DNA of 64,000 nucleotides from SIG480 sp045586595 (GCA_045586595.1 JAZNAQ010000020.1:30056-94055), one strand, 5' to 3'; positions 1 through 7,061 are shown, counted from the first letter of the stretch. Numbers and translations are program-made. The notes: generated from the sequence alone by a model not told the origin.

Positions 1-552
1 CCCATTACCTTCAGTCGTCCTATGAGCCGTACTGCGCCCTTGCCACGTTGTCGGCACATATGACGATCCTCCGTCTTCAACTCTCACGCAGGTTTTGCCG
101 TTGTATTCCAGAAGTTCCTCACCTGTCAGTATAAAAAGCCGCTCCTTAAAGCATCTTCCCGTAGAGCAGGCATCGTTTATCCCGGAGAGAAGCTCTGTCG
201 GCTCGTCTTCCTCGCTCCCGCTCCATGAATATATCTTTGTACCCGCGTGAATAATAAAACACTCCACAAGCGTTTCTGCACCTTCTTCGCCCTCGTTTTC
301 CGCTTCCTGCGTAATAATCCCCTTATAGTGGTATATTCCGTTAATTCTTCCGTCGAGTGTTTTAAGCGTTCTCCAGCCGAGGCGCTTTTCCGGAAATCCG
401 CCTGTGTCCGATATAACATTCACCGCACGGGGCGAACGGCTGTCGTCCACCATCGTTTCACTCTGCGAAAAATCAACACCGCGAAAAGCTCCGTATTTTT
501 TTGTGTATATAGTTGGTGATGTCGGTGTACCGATATTACTTATCTTCGGCAT
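1..552 (-). CDS. Phage structural protein, partial (3' end beyond window)
   Basis: An open frame begins with an ATG at 552 (MPKISNIGTP...) and runs leftwards without a stop to base 1, giving 184 codons of a longer gene. It lies downstream of the capsid gene and two small genes, in the position of head-completion or tail genes. The visible part has the pattern FRGVDFSQSE...RSPRAVNVISD..G.PEKRLGWRTL, an N-terminal style I associate with phage tail or head-closure proteins that go on to form beta-propellers. The order scaffold, coat, connector, this gene resembles P22-like phages, where gp10 sits here. That parallel is inference; no catalytic motif is visible. Confidence 0.7.
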   Translation of the reverse strand, partial: MPKISNIGTPTSPTIYTKKYGAFRGVDFSQSETMVDDSRSPRAVNVISDTGGFPEKRLGWRTLKTLDGRINGIYHYKGIITQEAENEGEEGAETLVECFIIHAGTKIYSWSGSEEDEPTELLSGINDACSTGRCFKERLFILTGEELLEYNGKTCVRVEDGGSSYVPTTWQGRSTAHRTTEGNG

Positions 553-555
553 CTC

Positions 556-801
556 TTATTCCTCTCCTATCGGCATCTGGTCTTTCTCCGTGCCATCGTA
601 ATTCAAGAAATTTTCCCATTGTTTCTTTAATTTCTTCGATTCCTCATCCTCGGCCGTAACCTTCCCAAAAGGCTCTCCCACAGGGCGTGCTGTCGGCACA
701 GCCGACTGAGAGGGCTTCAAAACGAGCACCACGCCAATCGCGATAATAGCACAAGCCGCGCCGAGAGCAACCCCTACAGCCATTACAATACATTCACTCA
801 T
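556..801 (-). CDS. Small phage membrane protein
   Basis: 81 residues. The ATG at 801 is chosen because GGAGG (811-815) lies just upstream; a longer frame reaching 855 would overlap the gene before. Residues 1-30 form one hydrophobic segment (MAVGVALGAACAIIAIGVVLVL), followed by a polar, charged tail, so this is a single-span membrane protein with a soluble C-terminus. It sits between the connector-like gene and the partial structural gene. Function unknown. A small membrane protein inside a structural operon could be involved in virion assembly or lysis, but the sequence does not settle this. Confidence 0.65.
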   Translation of the reverse strand: MSECIVMAVGVALGAACAIIAIGVVLVLKPSQSAVPTARPVGEPFGKVTAEDEESKKLKKQWENFLNYDGTEKDQMPIGEE

Positions 802-814
802 GTTCTCTTTCCTC

Positions 815-1219
815 CTAACCTTCAAGTGCCGCGCCGTATCCGTAAACGTCCTCAATGTCGTTTATGTGAACACCGCCGACAGCATCGCCGAGCGCAACTA
901 TAAACCTGTTTCTGTAATCTGCCGCGCGGTAGTTGTCGCCGTCATCCTGGCAGTAAAATGCGGCAACACCATACGGCAAAGCTACCCGGCATAAGCTCTC
1001 TGAAAAGTCGATTTCCTCATTCATCCCGTCCTTGGTAATTTTAGGTGCCATGGCAAGTGCAACCTTCCCGCTCTTTCTCCGTATCATATTCTCATACGGC
1101 AGAGCCTCTTGCATCACGGTATTTAAAAACGTCGGGAAGAACTCCTCATAGTCTGCATCTTCTCTCTTTCTTTCAAAGACAAACGAAAGAGCTATCTCGT
1201 AAATCTCTTCTCCTGTCAT
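815..1219 (-). CDS. Probable head-tail connector/adaptor protein
   Basis: 134 residues, mostly helical by composition, starting MTGEEIYEIALSFVFERK. It directly follows the capsid gene in the direction of transcription, which is where phages encode the first head-completion protein (gp4-like in P22, gp6-like in HK97-type phages). The stretch ESLCRVALPYGVAAFYCQDDGDNYRAADY followed by a helical end is typical of such small adaptors in gut phages. Assignment rests on position and size more than on a diagnostic motif. Confidence 0.6.
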   Translation of the reverse strand: MTGEEIYEIALSFVFERKREDADYEEFFPTFLNTVMQEALPYENMIRRKSGKVALAMAPKITKDGMNEEIDFSESLCRVALPYGVAAFYCQDDGDNYRAADYRNRFIVALGDAVGGVHINDIEDVYGYGAALEG

Positions 1220-1292
1220 ATCCTTGCATCCTTTCTTTTCTTATTTTTTAATTTCACTTCGCAAATAATATCTCCGAACTAAAATCAAATAT

Positions 1293-1337
1293 GGCTTCCC
1301 CCTGAGGGGAAGCTCCGCCGTAGGCGGTGATGAGGTG
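1293..1337. repeat. Double-hairpin intergenic repeat, copy 1
   Basis: Two adjoining palindromes, CTTCCCCCTGAGGGGAAG and CCGCCGTAGGCGG, are followed by TGATGAGGTG. The same layout occurs at 5262-5307 with different stem bases. Elements with this plan (CCTTCCCC..GGGGAAGG, then a GC-rich hairpin, then GGATGAGG) are widespread in Oscillospiraceae genomes; I recognise the family by its look and cannot search for it. Here it lies between the capsid gene and the connector gene. Confidence 0.7.
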
Positions 1338-1356
1338 CAGGTTGCACCGCAACCGT

Positions 1357-1392
1357 TTTGCAAAACAGGGAGAGCAAAAAGCCCTCCCTGTT
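1357..1392 (-). terminator. Hairpin after the capsid gene, possible weak terminator
   Basis: On the minus strand AACAGGGAG and CTCCCTGTT (1364-1392) can pair around an 11-base loop, right after the capsid stop codon at 1403, and are followed by only a short T-run (TTTT). It may partly terminate or process the late transcript after the highly expressed capsid gene. Confidence 0.45.
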
Positions 1393-1402
1393 ACTGTCGC
1401 TA

Positions 1403-2455
1403 CTAAAGTGTAGCTTCGAGCACTTCTGAAGGAAATGCTCCGTCTTTATAAGCATATGCGCGGACAACTGTTCCGGCAGCATCGGTAAGTGCTGCACCGT
1501 AAACCTTGGCAGACGCAGAATATCTCGGGTCTGTGCCGTCGGTTGTGTACTTGATTGTCGCGCCTGAGGTTGTGCTTGCGAGTGCCTTTGAAGTAAGTGT
1601 CGGAGTTGCGCAAATTGTGCCGCCGCCACTTGCGGTATTGACTTCAACATATACACCGTCGCACTTCGCGCCGTAAACAAAGAGGTCATAATACTGTCTG
1701 CCCTCGAGAAGGTCGCCCGAAATGCCCGGCGGGTCCTTGTGGTACTTGGTATCGTTGAGCTTAACAGGGGCACAGGCCGCTCTCTTGTAAACGATTATAA
1801 AGTTCACGTCTTTAGGCCATCTGCCTGCAGGAACTTTAACAACACGCATGTTGTCGTATGTCCCCACCTGCCCCTTTGTGAGAGACTTATCAAGAAGTCC
1901 ATCACACTTCTGGAACTCATCAGAAAGGCGGAGCTTCGCATATGTATCACTCGGAATAAAGAGTGTTCTTCCGTCCTGCGGAACTTCTTTGTCATCCATA
2001 TATGTCGTGCCGGCAGTGATACGCTCACAGATATTTGACTTTGAAAGTGCCGTAGCATTGCCGACAATCTTTCCTGCCATCTGTGAAAGACGCGCGAAGC
2101 CGTAATTATCCATAAGCGGAACAGCCCTCTCCGCTATCTGGAGAGAGAGCATCTTGCCCGCTTCCTTAATGCCGTTCTGGTCTGCATTGTTGCCCTTGTC
2201 GATGGTAAGAGTAAAGCTCTTATCCTGAGTGAGTGTCATTTCCTGAACAACATCCTGCATCTCTTCCGGTGTTCCGTAGCGGTTGGCGCCGGTGCGTGTG
2301 TAGTCCACCATCGGAACGGTTATCGGTGTAGAAATCTTAACAGTCTTTACGCCTGTAAAGCTGTATGAGTTGTCGAGAGCTCCTGCAAGGAGCGACTCTC
2401 TGACAAATTTTGTCTGAATCTGTTTTGCATATTTCTCGTGGAAATTGATTGCCAT
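1403..2455 (-). CDS. Major capsid protein with extra C-terminal domain
   Basis: 350 residues, starting MAINFHEKYAKQIQTKFVRE, a typical opening for HK97-fold coat proteins of this type. Supporting features are the N-terminal arm, the stretch ITVPMVDYTRTGANRYGTPEEMQD, and the position directly after a scaffold gene. Residues 1 to about 270 are the coat. The last 75 residues (after VEVNTASGGG) form a separate small domain whose pattern TTSGATIKYTTDGTDPRYS is that of the chitobiase/beta-hexosaminidase C-terminal or FN3-associated repeat (CHB_HEX_C_1 type). Such an immunoglobulin-like add-on would decorate the capsid surface. The ATG follows a GAAGGGA Shine-Dalgarno. Confidence 0.9.
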   Translation of the reverse strand: MAINFHEKYAKQIQTKFVRESLLAGALDNSYSFTGVKTVKISTPITVPMVDYTRTGANRYGTPEEMQDVVQEMTLTQDKSFTLTIDKGNNADQNGIKEAGKMLSLQIAERAVPLMDNYGFARLSQMAGKIVGNATALSKSNICERITAGTTYMDDKEVPQDGRTLFIPSDTYAKLRLSDEFQKCDGLLDKSLTKGQVGTYDNMRVVKVPAGRWPKDVNFIIVYKRAACAPVKLNDTKYHKDPPGISGDLLEGRQYYDLFVYGAKCDGVYVEVNTASGGGTICATPTLTSKALASTTSGATIKYTTDGTDPRYSASAKVYGAALTDAAGTVVRAYAYKDGAFPSEVLEATL

Positions 2456-2493
2456 TTAAATCCCTTCTTTCATGATTTCATCTCAGCTGAAAT

Positions 2494-3333
2494 CTACTCG
2501 GAATCGAAACCCGCAAGAAAATCATCCTCATCTGTATTCTGAACTCCCGCAAGCGAACCTACACTCTTTTTCTTAGCGGTGTCCGCATCTGAATACATCT
2601 TGTTCTGCGCCTCAAGCTCACGGTTGCGCTCGATAAAATAAGCCTCAACCGGGCTGTATCCCTTTTTGACAAGGTCAAAGACGCCCGGCGATACTTTTGC
2701 GCCGCCGTCTGAAGCTATAAGCTCAGGGTGTTCTCGAAACAGTCTGTTCCATCCTTCGATTTCTGCTTTGTTTTTGTCTTCAAGAGCCTTTGCCTTTTCC
2801 TGCTCGGCTCTGTTTTTTTCAGCCTCAAGCTCAAGTCTCGCAAGGCTTTTTACCGTTTCCTCGGATGCGTCGTCATCACGCGTCCGTATCTCCGACATTT
2901 TAGCCTCAAGGCGTTGGTTTTCCGCCTGTCCGCGCTCCCTCTCGATAAGCTGCTCAACCGTTATTCCCTCACTCTTCGCACGCTCCAGCAAAAAGTTAAA
3001 AGCATTTCGGTTCTGGTCGCGTTCCGCTACAACGTGGTCGTAATTAAGTCCCTTCTGAGCAAGCGTCCTCGCTTCTTCAAGGCTTAAATCCCGCTCCTCA
3101 CCGTTGTACTTAACACGAAGCGTAGAGCCGCCGTTAATAGCGTTTCCTTCGGCGTGGTTTTCGCCGTTTTTCCCGCTCTTCTCCGCGCTCTGCGCATTAT
3201 TGGAATTATCCCCGCTTTCCCCTTCTTCCGATGCGGGCGTAGACTCTGCATCCACTTCCTCATCGTCAAAAAGGTTTTCCGGAAGATTTTCCAAGCCTTC
3301 TTCCATCGTCTGATTGGTTTCTTCAAACAACAT
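2494..3333 (-). CDS. Phage scaffolding protein
   Basis: 279 residues, very acidic and highly charged. Residues 1-75 are low complexity (DDEEVDAESTPASEEGESGD); 100-200 form a long predicted coiled coil rich in E, K, R and A; the C-terminus ends in a short acidic segment. This composition and its place directly upstream of the major capsid gene are those of scaffold proteins that guide procapsid assembly and then leave. Portal and large terminase would be expected upstream, but the gene upstream is the small terminase, with repeat copy A between them. Confidence 0.82.
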   Translation of the reverse strand: MLFEETNQTMEEGLENLPENLFDDEEVDAESTPASEEGESGDNSNNAQSAEKSGKNGENHAEGNAINGGSTLRVKYNGEERDLSLEEARTLAQKGLNYDHVVAERDQNRNAFNFLLERAKSEGITVEQLIERERGQAENQRLEAKMSEIRTRDDDASEETVKSLARLELEAEKNRAEQEKAKALEDKNKAEIEGWNRLFREHPELIASDGGAKVSPGVFDLVKKGYSPVEAYFIERNRELEAQNKMYSDADTAKKKSVGSLAGVQNTDEDDFLAGFDSE

Positions 3334-3390
3334 GGTAAATGCTCCTTTGTAAAAAATTTTTATATAAAGCGCTGGTCTCGCGCAATATAC

Positions 3391-3495
3391 CTCGTCAAGC
3401 CTCGCCTTTTAGCTCGTTTTTGCTACCCGCAAAAAGCTTCGCTTTACCGGCGGTCTCTCCTCTTTCGCGAAAAGCAGGCTTTCCTCGAGTTTCTT
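3391..3495. repeat. 105-bp prophage repeat, copy A
   Basis: Aligns without gaps to copy B (4001-4105) over about 105 bases, from CTCGTC at the left to a hairpin at the right. Shared blocks include AAGCTTCGCTTTA.CGGCGG and TCTCTCCTCTTTC. The hairpin arms around the loop CAGG are CGCGAAAAG and CTTTCCTCG here, different from B, C and D yet still largely pairing. It fills nearly the whole gap between small terminase and scaffold genes. Confidence 0.85.
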
Positions 3496-3498
3496 CCC

Positions 3499-3993
3499 TT
3501 ATGTTTTCTCGATTTTATCAACAACATTGATGTTGACATCAATCTTGTTTTCCGAAGAATCCTTCTCCTTCTCAAATACGCCGAGATGCTCGCCCATGAG
3601 CTCCAAAGCCTTGAGTGCGCCCTTGCTGTCAAATTTCCACTCGCCACTCTCTTCCCAGTCTCTTGTGTCAGGGTTCCATTCGAGAACAGGCTCCTTTGCA
3701 CAGCATTTTCTGTAAACTTGCGCCGTCTCGCTCATAATAGAATGCGCCGAAAGTCCGAGCTCCTCATATATCAGCACCGCACGGAGCGCACGGTATTCTT
3801 TGACATCTTCTTTCGCAAGTATCCTTGATGCCTGAGTTGCCGCGCTTCGGCTGTTCTTGCCCTTTCCATATCCCGCACGGAGTGCAGCTGCCGCTTTGTT
3901 CCCGTCAACCTCAAGCTCCTCTATAAACCGCCGCTCCTTCGGCGAAATTTTCTTTTCAAGCTCCGAAAGCCGGAGCAGCTTTTCTTTTTCCAT
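3499..3993 (-). CDS. Terminase small subunit
   Basis: 164 residues. The segment PKERRFIEELEVDGNKAAAALRAGY followed by SAATQASRILAKEDVKEY (residues about 15-65) is the classic Terminase_2 (XtmA-type) helix-turn-helix: a DNA-recognition domain that binds the packaging site and recruits the large ATPase. The C-terminal part is charged and helical. Its normal partner, the large terminase, is not next to it; the scaffold gene follows instead after repeat A. The start at 3993 is preceded by the repeat B region. Confidence 0.9.
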   Translation of the reverse strand: MEKEKLLRLSELEKKISPKERRFIEELEVDGNKAAAALRAGYGKGKNSRSAATQASRILAKEDVKEYRALRAVLIYEELGLSAHSIMSETAQVYRKCCAKEPVLEWNPDTRDWEESGEWKFDSKGALKALELMGEHLGVFEKEKDSSENKIDVNINVVDKIEKT

Positions 3994-4000
3994 TCGCTCC

Positions 4001-4105
4001 CTCGTCGTGCCTCGCCTCTTGGCTCGTTCCTGCTGTTCGCAAGAAGCTTCGCTTTATCGGCGGTCTCTCCTCTTTCCGTCAAAGCAGGCTTTGCCGGAGT
4101 CTTTT
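4001..4105. repeat. 105-bp prophage repeat, copy B
   Basis: Same length and alignment as copy A. Starts CTCGTCGTGCCTCGCC and ends with the hairpin CCGTCAAAG-cagg-CTTTGCCGG, in which CCG/CGG pair although copies C and D use other bases. It lies upstream of the small terminase gene, just downstream of the late promoter and terminator, so it is part of the 5' leader of that transcript. Confidence 0.85.
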
Positions 4106-4112
4106 TTAGCTT

Positions 4113-4156
4113 ATATAAAAAGACCGACCGCGGAAGCTGTTTCCGCCGTCAGTCTT
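4113..4156 (-). terminator. Strong intrinsic terminator in the late leader
   Basis: On the minus strand a stem of about 16 bp (AAGACTGACGGCGGAA with TTCCGCGGTCGGTCTT, one mismatch and one wobble) around a 5-base loop is followed by TTTTTATAT. It can end the transcript of the late regulator gene at 4216, but it also lies downstream of the extended -10 promoter at 4170-4175 and so would stop transcripts starting there unless antiterminated. Confidence 0.85.
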
Positions 4157-4162
4157 ATCTAT

Positions 4163-4180
4163 CATAACCATTATAGCACA
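4163..4180 (-). promoter_or_regulatory. Extended -10 promoter ahead of the packaging/capsid genes
   Basis: The minus strand reads TGTGCTATAATGG: a perfect -10 (4170-4175) with TG one base upstream. No good -35 lies at 16-18 bp, as expected for an extended -10 promoter or for one needing an activator. The predicted start near 4163 is only a few bases before the terminator hairpin. The neighbouring upstream gene is a likely late transcription factor. Confidence 0.6.
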
Positions 4181-4215
4181 CTTTTTACGTTTGTGTGTCT
4201 CATTTTTGTCTCATT

Positions 4216-4647
4216 TTATGTGACAACAGCGCCGTAAAAAGCCCTTGTAAAGTTTATAAGGGCGCTGTCACGCAAACGATACGCCGTTGCGCGGCTCACA
4301 TGTTCACACCCTGCAATATCGTCCATATTTCGATTTTCTATATACGCGGAGCGTAAAACGCGCGCTTCTTCCTCTGAGACGGCAGAAAGCGCAAGCTCAA
4401 CTCGTCTTATAGCGCGGGTAACAGTTTTAAGCCTTCTTTTCTCGTCATCGATACTCGAAATAAGGCTTAACCGTTTGTGTTCTGTTTTGTTTCCTCCGCC
4501 ACTGTTCGGAGTTGCTCCGCCTGTTCCTCCGCCGCTTGACTTAAGTATGTTGTCAAGCTCAATAATCCGAAGTTTTATGACCTTTTCCGCTGTGTAATTG
4601 TGGTTAAGCTTCCTCAGCTCATCAGCGGCCAGCAATCTGTAATCCAT
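4216..4647 (-). CDS. Phage late transcription regulator (ArpU/RinA-like, sigma region 4-like)
   Basis: 143 residues from the ATG at 4647 (MDYRLLAADELRKLNHNY); a GTG or ATG further upstream, up to 4683, is possible. The C-terminal half (ALSAVSEEEARVLRSAYIEN...MDDIAGCEHVSRATAYRLRDSALINF) is a helix-turn-helix like sigma factor region 4, as in the ArpU, RinA and similar small regulators that switch on late phage operons. The middle has a Gly/Thr-rich linker. It is the last gene before the packaging and capsid genes, which fits a late activator. The exact family cannot be fixed without a search. Confidence 0.75.
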   Translation of the reverse strand: MDYRLLAADELRKLNHNYTAEKVIKLRIIELDNILKSSGGGTGGATPNSGGGNKTEHKRLSLISSIDDEKRRLKTVTRAIRRVELALSAVSEEEARVLRSAYIENRNMDDIAGCEHVSRATAYRLRDSALINFTRAFYGAVVT

Positions 4648-4721
4648 TTCGCCCTTTTTCACTCCTTTATGTCCGCAATCCATAAGATATTATTGCATTT
4701 TCCTTATTTTCTGTCAACTTA

Positions 4722-4827
4722 TCGTCAGAGCAAGGCTTATGCTCACTTCCTTGCTCCGCTTGGAAACCTCGCCTTGTCGCCTGCTCCTCCTCTTTCCCAC
4801 AAAGCAGGCTTTGCGGGAGCCCTGTTG
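4722..4827. repeat. Prophage repeat, copy C
   Basis: Related to copies A, B and D mainly at its right half: CTCCTCTTTCCCACAAAG-cagg-CTTTGCGGG, again a hairpin with its own compatible arm bases. The left half is more diverged (TTGCTCCGCTTGG, GCCTTGTCGCC). Lies between the small zinc-finger gene at 4891-5157 and the late regulator gene. Confidence 0.75.
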
Positions 4828-4890
4828 TTCTATCGCGCGCGAAGAATAAACCGCGCGTGCACCCCTCCGCGCGAGAACACTCAACATTTT

Positions 4891-5157
4891 TCAACTTATT
4901 TTTCCGGTGCTTATGTATTCGACAGCCTTGCCATAGCTTATATTATTATCCTTTGCAATTTTCATTATCTTTTCTATGCCGAGCTTTACATTCTTTTTCT
5001 TTGTTCTTGTTCCCGCTCTGGCTTCTTTGTCGAGTTCTCTCTGTTTTCGGTACAACGCATTGACTCTTAGTCTTCTGCACTCATCAGAACAAAGAATACT
5101 ATTTGCCCGCACTGCCTCGAACTCACGGCCGCACATAATGCATTTCTTTTTCACCAT
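4891..5157 (-). CDS. Small phage zinc-finger protein
   Basis: 88 residues. The N-terminus has CIMCGREFEA...SILCSDECRR, a four-cysteine zinc knuckle (CxxC...CxxxC), followed by a very basic helical segment (YRKQRELDKEARAGTRTKKK) and a C-terminal segment IEKIMKIAKDNNISYGKAVEYI that resembles a helix-turn-helix. A small DNA- or RNA-binding protein is likely. The ATG follows GGAATGGT on the minus strand. It lies between the replication initiator and the late regulator. Confidence 0.72.
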   Translation of the reverse strand: MVKKKCIMCGREFEAVRANSILCSDECRRLRVNALYRKQRELDKEARAGTRTKKKNVKLGIEKIMKIAKDNNISYGKAVEYISTGKIS

Positions 5158-5213
5158 TCCTTCCCCTCTTTCTATTTATCGTTTGTGGTCGTAAAACTTT
5201 ACACATTTACAAG

Positions 5214-5307
5214 TTCACGTCAAGGCCTCGCTTTATATGGGCCTCTCCTCTTACCTACAAAGCCTTCCCCTCGAGGGGAAGGTGGCGGCGTAGCCGTCGG
5301 ATGGGTG
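5214..5307. repeat. Composite repeat: copy E of the prophage repeat fused to double-hairpin repeat copy 2
   Basis: The left half (CACGTCAAGGCCTCGC...GCCTCTCCTCTTACCTACAAAG) matches the left part and the CTCTCCTCTT block of copies A-D. Where the usual hairpin should begin, the sequence switches to CCTTCCCCTCGAGGGGAAGG plus GGCGGCGTAGCCGTC and GGATGGGTG (5262-5307), which is the second repeat family. One repeat seems to have inserted into or recombined with the other. Confidence 0.7.
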
Positions 5308-5310
5308 TTA

Positions 5311-6054
5311 TCAACATTGTAGATGTCTCTTTTCCTTTTCGGGAATTTTAACATATTTAAAATATAGGTACCCGAACTCGTTGCTCTCCCGCTCTACGAG
5401 TTTATACCCCTTCGGAGCTCTCGGCGGCTTGTCCACGCTGTAATCGCGCATTATAAGTGTCGTGCGCTCTTTTTTAGGTGCTTTTATGTTCCGTGTTTTG
5501 TAATACCTGTGTCCGCCCTGTTCCGGTGTCCAGTGATTAAATAAGTAATTTGCAAGACCTGTAAAGTCTGCGCCGTAATCTTCTCCGTTGTATTTGTTGT
5601 GCTCTCGGAGCTTAACAATCCGCCCTGTGCCACCATATATCCATTGCTCCCGGATGATGTTCTCAGGTATTCCGTCCGATACCATATGAAAATGTATTCG
5701 CTCCGTCGACTTGCCTCTTCCTTTATAGAAAAAAATCCGCGCATCAGGAAAGCGGCGCCTCAGTCTTCTTATGTATGCATCTTTTACTCTTTCCGCTTCA
5801 GGCCAAGTATGTACCTCGTGTTCATCATCAAAGGTAAGCGTTGAGTAAAGAGAGTTTCCCGCTGTGAATGCCTCGTTAAACATCTGCGCATGATGCCGTC
5901 GCGCAATCTCCGTTTTGTGCCGCTCCCGCTCCTCGTCCGTCTTAAATCTCGGCTTCGGCTTTGAGTTCTTAAAATTTCTCATGTTGTCAGCAACGGTGTA
6001 TACAATCTGTTCGCATACCGCCCCGGCAAATACCGTCCTCTTAACTCTCTTCAC
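5311..6054 (-). CDS. HUH-type rolling-circle replication initiator
   Basis: 247 residues. Three features of HUH endonucleases are seen in order: SLYSTLTFDDE (about 68-78) as motif 1, RIHFHMVSDG (119-128) as the metal-binding H-hydrophobic-H motif, and FTGLANYLFNHW (164-175), whose Tyr170 is the candidate nicking tyrosine. GHRYYKTRNIK (181-191) is a conserved tail of the phage replication-associated protein family related to inovirus G2P and ORF2. The protein would nick one strand at an origin and start rolling-circle replication. It is the only replication initiator seen; no helicase or primase is visible in the window. Confidence 0.8.
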   Translation of the reverse strand: MKRVKRTVFAGAVCEQIVYTVADNMRNFKNSKPKPRFKTDEERERHKTEIARRHHAQMFNEAFTAGNSLYSTLTFDDEHEVHTWPEAERVKDAYIRRLRRRFPDARIFFYKGRGKSTERIHFHMVSDGIPENIIREQWIYGGTGRIVKLREHNKYNGEDYGADFTGLANYLFNHWTPEQGGHRYYKTRNIKAPKKERTTLIMRDYSVDKPPRAPKGYKLVERESNEFGYLYFKYVKIPEKEKRHLQC

Positions 6055-6094
6055 CTTTCCTCACCTCTTTTCCTTAAATATTTCTGTGAGTTTT

Positions 6095-6310
6095 TTACTT
6101 CCGCTTTCCGTATGCACAGTAGAAATCGGGAGGCGGTATCAGTCCGTTTAGTTTCGGACAGCCTGTCCACGCGTTGTGCGGAACATCGCAATCCTTGCAC
6201 CTTACCACTTCCACAAAGTCAGCGGGAATATAATTGTTGCAATTTTCAAAGCCGAACTTGTCATGGTCGCACACTTTGTCACAAGCACAAGTGTTACAGG
6301 TGTTCATCAC
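6095..6310 (-). CDS. Small Cys-rich phage protein
   Basis: 71 residues with nine cysteines arranged as CxxCxCxxxC...C...CKDC...C...C, so a likely zinc-binding protein. The phrase ADFVEVVRCKDCDVPHNAW recurs in many phages of Clostridia, usually beside paralogues as here: the next gene carries ADFVEVCRCEKCKHS. Starts at ATG 6310 or 6307. Part of the early operon; function unknown. Confidence 0.7.
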   Translation of the reverse strand: MMNTCNTCACDKVCDHDKFGFENCNNYIPADFVEVVRCKDCDVPHNAWTGCPKLNGLIPPPDFYCAYGKRK

Positions 6311-6356
6311 TCTATGTCGCTCCTTCTTTATAAAATCGGTTTACTCCCTGTTCCCA

Positions 6357-6632
6357 TTATGTATCTCTCCTTTCTCCATAACTGCAAAAGTAATCGGGCT
6401 TGTGGTAATCATCCGTTCTTTTGCATAAATATTGCTTTTTATCGTATGACGGAGTAATCCAAGATTTTATGCTGTGTTTACATTTTTCACATCGGCACAC
6501 TTCCACAAAGTCAGCTTTGTTTTTGAAATGTCGGCATTCTTTGCTTTTATCCGACACAGGTCCTTTGTATTCGGTATTTGGAATGGTTGCATCTCTGCAC
6601 ACATCAAAGTGAACACAATCCTTGCAAGTCAT
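6357..6632 (-). CDS. Small Cys-rich phage protein, paralogue of the next gene
   Basis: 91 residues beginning MTCKDCVHFDVC, with CRCEKCKHS in the middle and DYFCSYGERRDT at the end. This closely matches the layout of 6095-6310, which ends DFYCAYGKRK. Two copies of the same zinc-ribbon fold side by side suggest tandem duplication. Its ATG overlaps the stop of the upstream gene by four bases, so translation is coupled. Confidence 0.72.
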   Translation of the reverse strand: MTCKDCVHFDVCRDATIPNTEYKGPVSDKSKECRHFKNKADFVEVCRCEKCKHSIKSWITPSYDKKQYLCKRTDDYHKPDYFCSYGERRDT

Positions 6633-7045
6633 TCTGCCTTACCTCCGTCCATTTTTGCGCCGCAGTACCCATTTTTGTATAGTTCACAATCACTTTTATC
6701 ACCGCAAGGTGGCGCACATTCAGCGTCAGAACAAAGACGCAAATCCATTTTCGCGCCGCAGTTCGGGCAATACATCCACGTTATACCCGCGTCCGCGTTA
6801 TCGTTCGTATCAAAAACCTTTCCGCAACGAGTACACATCGGACTATCACCTGCAATCCACGCCCACTCTCCGTGCTTCACTTCCGCAACATCGGCTGTGG
6901 GAGCTTGCAACAAAACAACCTCCGCCTCGTCAAGTCCGCAGAAAAAACCTTCTGCAAATTGCTTTTTCCCCACTGTTGCAGGGTCGGTTTCTTGTAACTC
7001 TTTTATTTTTTTCAATGCCTTATCCGCATCAATATACCTTGCCAT
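6629..7045 (-). CDS. Phage zinc-ribbon protein
   Basis: 138 residues from the ATG at 7045 (MARYIDADKALKKIKELQ), with AGGCGG upstream; a longer frame from 7093 has no support. The opening ARYIDADxL and the later PTADVAEVKHGEW are hallmarks of a protein family found in many Firmicutes phages, followed by a zinc ribbon (CTRCGKVFDT...MYCPNCGAKMD) and a second Cys-rich tail (CGDKSDCELYKNGYCGAKMD). Probably a nucleic-acid-binding accessory protein. Its function is not known in detail. Confidence 0.78.
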   Translation of the reverse strand: MARYIDADKALKKIKELQETDPATVGKKQFAEGFFCGLDEAEVVLLQAPTADVAEVKHGEWAWIAGDSPMCTRCGKVFDTNDNADAGITWMYCPNCGAKMDLRLCSDAECAPPCGDKSDCELYKNGYCGAKMDGGKAE

Positions 7046-7061
7046 TACTCCGCACCGCCTT

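Noticed and set aside
1285..1773. 162-codon frame overlapping the capsid gene
   Set aside because: Same bases as the C-terminus of the well-supported capsid protein in another frame; Ser/Arg/Gln-rich composition without domain.
4667..4894. 75-codon open frame on the minus strand over repeat C
   Set aside because: Lies almost wholly in the repeat and spacer; similar frames (QSLLC.KEE) arise from other repeat copies, so it is a by-product of the repeat.
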